From Micromonospora rhizosphaerae (lineage in GTDB: Bacteria; Actinomycetota; Actinomycetes; Mycobacteriales; Micromonosporaceae): DNA of 64,000 nucleotides. A program made the position numbers and the translations under genes. The notes beneath the pieces are model-generated. The model made no database searches. It worked only from the letters and a program-made list of their open reading frames with translations, and had not been told where the DNA came from. Location of the stretch: NCBI RefSeq assembly GCF_900091465.1, contig NZ_FMHV01000002.1, forward strand, positions 4,712,001 to 4,776,000, given 5' to 3'. This document shows, in pieces, positions 59,022 through 64,000 of this stretch; position 1 is the first letter of the stretch, and each line of letters begins with the position of its first letter.

Positions 59022-60636
59022 CGAGCGCCACCCCGTCCTGCCGGGGGTCGGCGCCACCGGCGAGGCAGCCGAGCCGCCCGTCCACCGAGACCACCAGGGC
59101 ACTGCCGCCCGCGTCCCACGGCCCCACCACCCGGACCGGGTGGCCAGCGGCGCGCAGCTCCGCGACGGCCCGTTCGCCGAGCCGCGACTCGCAGATCAGC
59201 TCGTCGGGCGCCCCCACCACGTCCGCGTCGCTGCCGGGAAACACCGTGAACCGCGGTGCCGACACGGCCGCCTGCGGATCCAGGCCGTGGTCGATCAGGT
59301 GCGACAGCACCTGCATGTTCCACTGCACCTGCCCGTCACCGCCGGGCGTGTTGCCGACGTGCCGCAGGGCTCCCCCGGTGTCGGTCACCAGCCAGGCAAG
59401 GCAGGTGTGCAGCGGACGGCGCCGCGGTCGCACCTGGTTCGGGTGGCCCTCGACCAGGTACGCGCCGCGCCCCAGTCGGTTGTTGAGCATGATGCCGGTG
59501 CCCGGGATGGTGATCCGGGCGCCGAAGGTGAAGGCGAGCGAGTGGATGAAGCTGACCGCGCGGCCGTCGCCGTCGACCGCGACGGTCGTCGTGGTGTCCC
59601 CGTCCGGCGTCAGCCCGGCCGTGGCAAGCGGATGCCCTCCGGCGGCGAGCTTCGCCCGTACGTCCGCTACGGCCTCGGGACGCAGCAGCGCCCGCCAGGC
59701 GTCCGTGTCGGTGCCGCACCGGTCCCAACGGTCCCGGAAGGCCTCCCGAGCAGCTCCGGCGAGCCAGCCGACCGCGTCGGCGCTCAGCGACGGCAGCCCG
59801 GAAAGCATCCCGTCGCAGACGGCCGCCTGCTGCAGCACCATCCAGCCCGGCGTGGGCAACGGTGTCGTGTGCACGACCAGGTCGCCGTACCGCCCGACGA
59901 TCGCCTCGCCCTGCAGCGGGATGCCGGAGGCCGCCCACTCGTCGCCGCTGAACGGAGCACCTGCCACTGCCAGCGCGGCCACCGCGCGCTCGGCCAGTTC
60001 GCCCGTGTAGAGGGCGCGGGGATCGGCCGCCAGCAGCCGAAGTGAGTCGGCGAGCTCCGGCTGTGGGAGCCGTTCGCCGACCTGCGGCGCCCGACCATCG
60101 CGCAGGAACGTCCGTCGGGCCCCATCGTCGGCGCCCAGCTGCGCCTCGTGTTCGAGGATGTCCGCCCGGGTCTTGCGGGTGCAGGGCAGACCGCGTTCGG
60201 CGGCGGCGATCGCCGGCGCCCACAACTCGGGCAGGCCGCGCGTCGCCCCGCGGGCGTGCAGCGCGGCGATCGCGGCCACCGCGCCCGGAGCCGCCACGGC
60301 GAGCGCCCCGGTGAGTGGAATCGCGGACCGGCCCTGCGCCCGGTAGAACGCCAGGTCGCCGCCGTCCGGCCCGTACCCGCTGCCGTTGATGGTCCACACC
60401 GACCCGTCCGGCTCCCGAACCACGGCGAAGGCGTCGCCGCCGACGCCGCACTGGCCCGGCAGCGCCAGCCAGGACATCGCGGCCATCGCCACGGTCGCGT
60501 CGATCGCAGTGCCGCCGGCGGCGAGCACGCGGTGACCGACGGCACTGACCGCCGGGTGGCTCGAGACTGCCATGTGTTCGCCGGCGAGGACCGGGTTGCG
60601 GGTCGGTGCCGGCCAGTCCGCGCTCACGCCCGTCAC
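59014..60636 (-). CDS. gamma-glutamyltransferase-family protein
   Basis: A 540-residue Ntn-hydrolase of the gamma-glutamyltranspeptidase family. GEHMAVSSHPAVSAVGHRVL begins the large subunit; the autoprocessing Thr lies in the TPDGDTTTTVAVDGDG segment and LNNRLGRGAYLVEGHPN and GNTPGGDGQVQWNMQVLSHL belong to the small subunit. No signal peptide is seen, so it is probably cytoplasmic, unlike classical GGT. This suggests a role as an amide hydrolase/acylase in the catabolic chain. The GTG at 60636 overlaps the Rieske stop (GTGA). Confidence 0.85.
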   Translation of the reverse strand: MTGVSADWPAPTRNPVLAGEHMAVSSHPAVSAVGHRVLAAGGTAIDATVAMAAMSWLALPGQCGVGGDAFAVVREPDGSVWTINGSGYGPDGGDLAFYRAQGRSAIPLTGALAVAAPGAVAAIAALHARGATRGLPELWAPAIAAAERGLPCTRKTRADILEHEAQLGADDGARRTFLRDGRAPQVGERLPQPELADSLRLLAADPRALYTGELAERAVAALAVAGAPFSGDEWAASGIPLQGEAIVGRYGDLVVHTTPLPTPGWMVLQQAAVCDGMLSGLPSLSADAVGWLAGAAREAFRDRWDRCGTDTDAWRALLRPEAVADVRAKLAAGGHPLATAGLTPDGDTTTTVAVDGDGRAVSFIHSLAFTFGARITIPGTGIMLNNRLGRGAYLVEGHPNQVRPRRRPLHTCLAWLVTDTGGALRHVGNTPGGDGQVQWNMQVLSHLIDHGLDPQAAVSAPRFTVFPGSDADVVGAPDELICESRLGERAVAELRAAGHPVRVVGPWDAGGSALVVSVDGRLGCLAGGADPRQDGVALGG

Positions 60637-61043
60637 CTGACCGGTTTGCGTCGCCGCGGGCCACCGGACGCGATGTCCTCCGGCGTCACGCCCACGTAGA
60701 CCTGCCCGTCCTCTTCCCGCACGGGAAACGTCTTGATCGGTTCGGTGGCGGGCGGGCAGACCGGCTCGCCCGTCTCCAGGTCGAAGACGCTGCCGTGGCA
60801 GGAGCACCCGATGCCGTCGTCGACCAGCTTGCCCGACGACAGCAGGCAGTCCAGGTGCGTGCAGTAGTTCGACGTCGCGTACGCCTTGCCCTCGAAGCGG
60901 GCGACGCACAGCTCCAGGGTGTCGGCGTAGAAGCGGCGGACGTACCCGTCGGGCACCTGACCGGAGCGGGCGACGCGGACGAATCGGACGGCGCCCGGCT
61001 CCGCTCCCGCGGCCGCGGTGCCGGTGACCTCGGGCGTGCTCAT
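60633..61043 (-). CDS. Rieske [2Fe-2S] ferredoxin-type protein
   Basis: A 136-residue protein with the Rieske cluster motifs CTHLDC and CSCHGSVF (C-x-H and C-x2-H). It resembles the ferredoxin components of ring-hydroxylating oxygenases or the small subunit of nitrite reductase. An N-terminal Ala-rich tail and a basic C-terminus (RRRKPVR) flank it. It sits between aldehyde dehydrogenase and gamma-glutamyltransferase genes with ATGA/GTGA overlaps. Its electron donor is probably the FAD reductase two genes upstream. Confidence 0.87.
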   Translation of the reverse strand: MSTPEVTGTAAAGAEPGAVRFVRVARSGQVPDGYVRRFYADTLELCVARFEGKAYATSNYCTHLDCLLSSGKLVDDGIGCSCHGSVFDLETGEPVCPPATEPIKTFPVREEDGQVYVGVTPEDIASGGPRRRKPVR

Positions 61044-62476
61044 GAGCCCACGTAGACGGTCTTGTCGACGGTGTAGAAGTGCATCATCGTCTCCCCTGCC
61101 TGTTCCTTGAACGTCTGCGTGCTGGAGTTCTTCAGCCCACCGAAGGGGGCGTTCATCGCCATGCCCGTCGTGGGCTGGTTGACCTTCACCAGGCCGCTGT
61201 CGACCCGACGGGCGAAGTCGAGCGCACGGCCCAGGTCGCGGGTGACGATCCCGGCCGACAAACCGTACGCCGTGTCGTTGGCGACGCTGATCGCGTCGTC
61301 GAAGGAGCCGACGCGCAGCACGCTCAGCACCGGCCCGAAGATCTCCTCCTGCGCCAACGGCGACGACGGGTCGACGTCGGTGAACACCGCCGGGCGGACG
61401 AAGTTGCCGTGTTCCAGGCCCGGGCCGAGCGGCTCGTCGCCGGCGCGGAGGCGGGCGTTGGCGGTCGCGGCGAGATCGAGGTAGCGCTGGGTCTTCTCCA
61501 GTTGGGCGCGGGTCGCGAGGGGGCCCATCTGCACGCCGTCACCGAGCCCGTCACCCACCCGGCGGGCGCGGGCGAGGGCGACCACCCGCTCGACGAGCGC
61601 GTCGTGCACGGCCTCGTGGACGATCAGTCGGCTGGTGCCGGTGCACGCCTGGCCACTGAGGCCGAACGCCCCGCGGACCACGATGTCGGCGGCGCGGTCC
61701 AGGTCGGCGTCCTCCAGCACGATCACCGGGTTCTTGCCGCCCATCTCCAGCTGGCAGCGCTGGCTGGGACCGACGGCGCGGTGGATGGCCGCCCCGACGT
61801 CGTACGAGCCGGTGAAGGTCACCGCACCCACCCGCGGATCCGCGACCAGCGCCGCGCCGGCCTCCCCGCCACCCTGCACGAGGGACAGTGAACCAGCCGG
61901 GACCCCCGCTTCGAGCAACGCCTCGACCAGCCGCTGCCCCGTCAGCGGGGTCACCTCGCTCGGTTTGAACACCACGCCGTTGCCCGCCGCCAACGCCGGG
62001 CCGAGCTTGCGGGACGGGATGTTCAGCGGGAAGTTCCACGGGGTGATGGCCACGACGACCCCGACTGGTTCCCGGGAGGTGTAGACGAGGCTGCCGTCGC
62101 CCGTGGCGTATGTGCGACCCGCCACGCGAAGCGCCTCGCCCGCGTAGAACCGGAGGTTGGACGGGGTCCGGCGGGTCTCGGTGAGCGCCTCGGCCAGCGT
62201 CTTGCCCTCCTCGCGGACCAGGTCCCGGGCGAGGTCGTCGGCGCGGGCGGCGAGGATGTCCGCGGCCCGGTACAGGACAGCCGCTCGCGCCTCCGGGCCG
62301 CGCTCCGCCCATTCCCGGTAGCCGGCCGCGACCGCGGAAACCGCATCGTGCGCGTCCTTCGTGTCGGAATCCGGGAAGACCGCGACGACCTCACGCTCGT
62401 CAGCCGGGTTCCGCCGCTCGCGGGTACGCCCGCTGGCCGAGCCCACCCACTCGCCACCGATGAAGTTGCCCTTCAC
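61040..62476 (-). CDS. NAD(P)-dependent aldehyde dehydrogenase (KGSA/succinate-semialdehyde-like)
   Basis: A 478-residue ALDH. MKGNFIGGEWVGSASGRTRE opens it; VVVAITPWNFPLNIPSRKLGPAL, KPSEVTPLTG, the base Glu in CQLEMGGKNPV and the catalytic Cys in LSGQACTGTSR are all present. The sequence looks closest to alpha-ketoglutaric-semialdehyde / succinate-semialdehyde dehydrogenases. Likely role: oxidation of a semialdehyde released by the pathway. GTG start overlaps the FAD reductase stop. Confidence 0.9.
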   Translation of the reverse strand: MKGNFIGGEWVGSASGRTRERRNPADEREVVAVFPDSDTKDAHDAVSAVAAGYREWAERGPEARAAVLYRAADILAARADDLARDLVREEGKTLAEALTETRRTPSNLRFYAGEALRVAGRTYATGDGSLVYTSREPVGVVVAITPWNFPLNIPSRKLGPALAAGNGVVFKPSEVTPLTGQRLVEALLEAGVPAGSLSLVQGGGEAGAALVADPRVGAVTFTGSYDVGAAIHRAVGPSQRCQLEMGGKNPVIVLEDADLDRAADIVVRGAFGLSGQACTGTSRLIVHEAVHDALVERVVALARARRVGDGLGDGVQMGPLATRAQLEKTQRYLDLAATANARLRAGDEPLGPGLEHGNFVRPAVFTDVDPSSPLAQEEIFGPVLSVLRVGSFDDAISVANDTAYGLSAGIVTRDLGRALDFARRVDSGLVKVNQPTTGMAMNAPFGGLKNSSTQTFKEQAGETMMHFYTVDKTVYVGS

Positions 62477-63693
62477 AGTTGCTCCTCCAACGCCGTCAGC
62501 TCGGCCAGGTCGACGTCCTCGTCAGCGAGGATCCGCGGATCGACGCTGACCTGTCCGGCGATCAGCTCCTTGGCGACGAGGACGTCCGCGCCGCGGTCGA
62601 CGGCGAACGCCGCCCGCACCAGCCCGTCGCGCAGATAGAAGGCCGAGAAGTCGCACTCCTCGACCGAGCCGCGCACGACCAGCTCATCCCAGACCGGCGC
62701 GTGGCCGGTGTACTGCAGATTGTGGTCGTACTGGTCCGACCAGAACCAGTGCGGATCGGTGTACGACGTGGTCCGGCCGATCATGTTGTTGGCGGCGGCG
62801 GTCGCCTGCCGGCTCGCGTTGTCGAAGTGCTCGACCCGGATCCGCTCCCCGAAGAGCGGATGCCAGTGATTGGCCACGTCACCCGCGGCGTACACGTTCG
62901 GCACCGCGGTCCGGCAGTACTCGTCCACGAGGATGCCGTTGTCGACGGCGAGGCCCGACTGCTCGGCGACGGTCGTGTTCGGCGTGATGCCGATGCCCAC
63001 CACCACCAGGTCGCCCTCGATGCGTCCGCCGTTGGTGGTGACGACGACGCCGGTCGGTGTCTCGACGACGGACTCGACGGACTCGCCCAGCCGCAGCGTG
63101 ACCCCCTGCCGCCGATGGATCGCCGCGCAGGTGGCCCCGATCTCGTGCCCGAGTACGCGCTGCAGCGGCACCTCAAGCGCCTCCACCATCGTGACGTCGG
63201 CACCCTTGCCGCGGCTGGTGGCGGCGACCTCGGCGCCGATGAAACCGGCGCCGATGACGATCACGTGTACGCCCGGACGGAGCTGGGTGCGCAGGCGGTC
63301 GGCGTCCCGCCGCGTGCGAAGGTAGTGGATGCGTTCACCGGTGACGCCGGGCAGCCGGCGTGGTCCTCCGCCGGTGGCGACGAGGACGGCGTCCGCGGCG
63401 ACCTCCGTGCCGTCGGCCAACTCGACCACCCCGCGCTCGGGCCGGATTCGGACGACCGGCTGGCCGAGCCGCAGGTGCACGTCGTTCTTCGCGCACCAGT
63501 CCGCCGGCAGCAGGTGCAGACCGCAGTCGTCGTCGCCGGCGAGGTACTCCTTCGACAGCGGCGGCCGCTGGTACGGTCGTTCCGGTTCAGCGCCGAGCAG
63601 CTCGATCCGGCCGTCGAAGCCGCGCCGTCGCAGGGTACGAGCGGCGACCGCCGCGGCCTGACCGGCTCCGATGGTGACAATCGTCCTGGTCAT
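62473..63693 (-). CDS. FAD-dependent ferredoxin reductase
   Basis: A 406-residue pyridine-nucleotide-dependent reductase of the oxygenase-coupled type. FAD motif TIGAGQAAAVAARTL, NAD(P)H motif VIGAGFIGAEVA, and the FAD-contacting NVYAAGDVANHWHPLFG are visible; YQRPPLSKEYLAG is the family hallmark. It should carry electrons from NAD(P)H to a Rieske ferredoxin, either the partial one at the right edge or the one at 60633-61043. The start ATG is eight bases after the stop of the edge gene. Confidence 0.9.
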   Translation of the reverse strand: MTRTIVTIGAGQAAAVAARTLRRRGFDGRIELLGAEPERPYQRPPLSKEYLAGDDDCGLHLLPADWCAKNDVHLRLGQPVVRIRPERGVVELADGTEVAADAVLVATGGGPRRLPGVTGERIHYLRTRRDADRLRTQLRPGVHVIVIGAGFIGAEVAATSRGKGADVTMVEALEVPLQRVLGHEIGATCAAIHRRQGVTLRLGESVESVVETPTGVVVTTNGGRIEGDLVVVGIGITPNTTVAEQSGLAVDNGILVDEYCRTAVPNVYAAGDVANHWHPLFGERIRVEHFDNASRQATAAANNMIGRTTSYTDPHWFWSDQYDHNLQYTGHAPVWDELVVRGSVEECDFSAFYLRDGLVRAAFAVDRGADVLVAKELIAGQVSVDPRILADEDVDLAELTALEEQL

Positions 63694-63700
63694 CGGCGTC

Positions 63701-64000
63701 TCACCCCGCAGCCGTGGTCGTGTACGGCGCGACGTCGGCGTCCGTTCGGCCGGGGCGCGGCCGCAGGTTGACGTAGATCTTGTCGTTCGCCACCCGGACG
63801 TCGTACGTCGGCTGGCATTCGATCTGGTCCGCCGCCTCCCCGGTGGCCGGGTCGAAGGACCACTGGTGGCCGGGGCAGATGATTCGCCCGTGCAGCACCG
63901 TCCCCTTGCTCAGCGAGCGTTGCTTATGGACGCAGACGTCGTGCAAGGCGAAGACCCGGCCGCCGACGAGGAACAGCGCGATCGGTGTGCCGCCGACGAC
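63701..64000 (-). CDS. Rieske [2Fe-2S] ferredoxin-type protein, partial at window edge
   Basis: The frame runs off the right edge. The visible 99 codons include FLVGGRVFALHDVCVHKQRS (first C-x-H), ICPGHQWSFD (C-x2-H) and a typical C-terminal strand (YDVRVANDKIYVNLRPRPG). It is a Rieske ferredoxin, probably partner of the adjacent reductase; the true start and upstream oxygenase, if any, lie beyond 64000. Confidence 0.85.
   Translation of the reverse strand, partial: VVGGTPIALFLVGGRVFALHDVCVHKQRSLSKGTVLHGRIICPGHQWSFDPATGEAADQIECQPTYDVRVANDKIYVNLRPRPGRTDADVAPYTTTAAG

Noticed and set aside
1..64000. CRISPR arrays, tRNA or rRNA genes, prophage or biosynthetic megasynthase genes
   Set aside because: None seen: no regularly spaced repeats, no cloverleaf sequences recognised, no phage structural or PKS/NRPS domains.

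Overview
The window is very GC-rich, densely packed actinobacterial DNA, most likely from Micromonospora or a close relative. Supporting signs are many GTG/TTG starts, ATGA or GTGA stop-start overlaps, a mycothiol-dependent formaldehyde dehydrogenase, an F420-type oxidoreductase, LtrA, EthR-like, PucR and DUF3626 proteins, and SLT-like exoproteins. No rRNA, tRNA, CRISPR array or replication origin was seen.

Layout. 0-16 kb is mostly housekeeping and accessory: a DHA2 efflux pump, two related secreted lysozyme-like proteins, DUF3626, VOC, a short Rho, a translationally coupled MEDS-STAS / MEDS-ATPase / TrmO operon, mscR with its MBL partner, a GntR/MFS pair, CapA and LtrA. 16.5-24 kb holds a mymA/ethA-like operon (monooxygenase, SDR, alpha/beta hydrolase) facing an EthR-like repressor. 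A frame-broken tnpB sits between them, beside a frameshifted PH-domain gene and a truncated second copy of the repressor. 24-35 kb has an isochorismatase-like hydrolase, a VOC/ECF-sigma pair, archease convergent with RtcB, RNase HI, lycopene cyclase overlapped by a CdiI-like immunity gene, and several unknown membrane or small proteins.

35-45 kb is a coherent catabolic locus: CoA-acylating (methyl)malonate-semialdehyde dehydrogenase plus class III aminotransferase, divergent from a PucR regulator, followed by an NCS1 transporter, a nitrilase-type ureidopropionase, a dihydropyrimidinase/hydantoinase and a luciferase-like F420 enzyme. Together they can import a hydantoin or (dihydro)pyrimidine, open the ring, remove the carbamoyl group and take beta-alanine to a CoA ester. 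A conventional dihydropyrimidine dehydrogenase is absent.

45-49 kb has a secreted DNRLRE-like protein and an erythromycin-esterase-like gene separated by a complete IS4-family element with a 10-bp target duplication. 49-64 kb looks like a second, poorly described catabolic locus: two paralogous unknown permeases, a NIF3-like protein, an MpsC-like protein, a GlcG/HbpS-like protein, a PucR regulator, an MFS exporter, and a six-gene chain (Rieske protein, FAD reductase, aldehyde dehydrogenase, Rieske protein, gamma-glutamyltransferase-like enzyme, RidA) that runs off the right edge. A recurring TTGTGC/GCACAA motif lies in its intergenic control regions.
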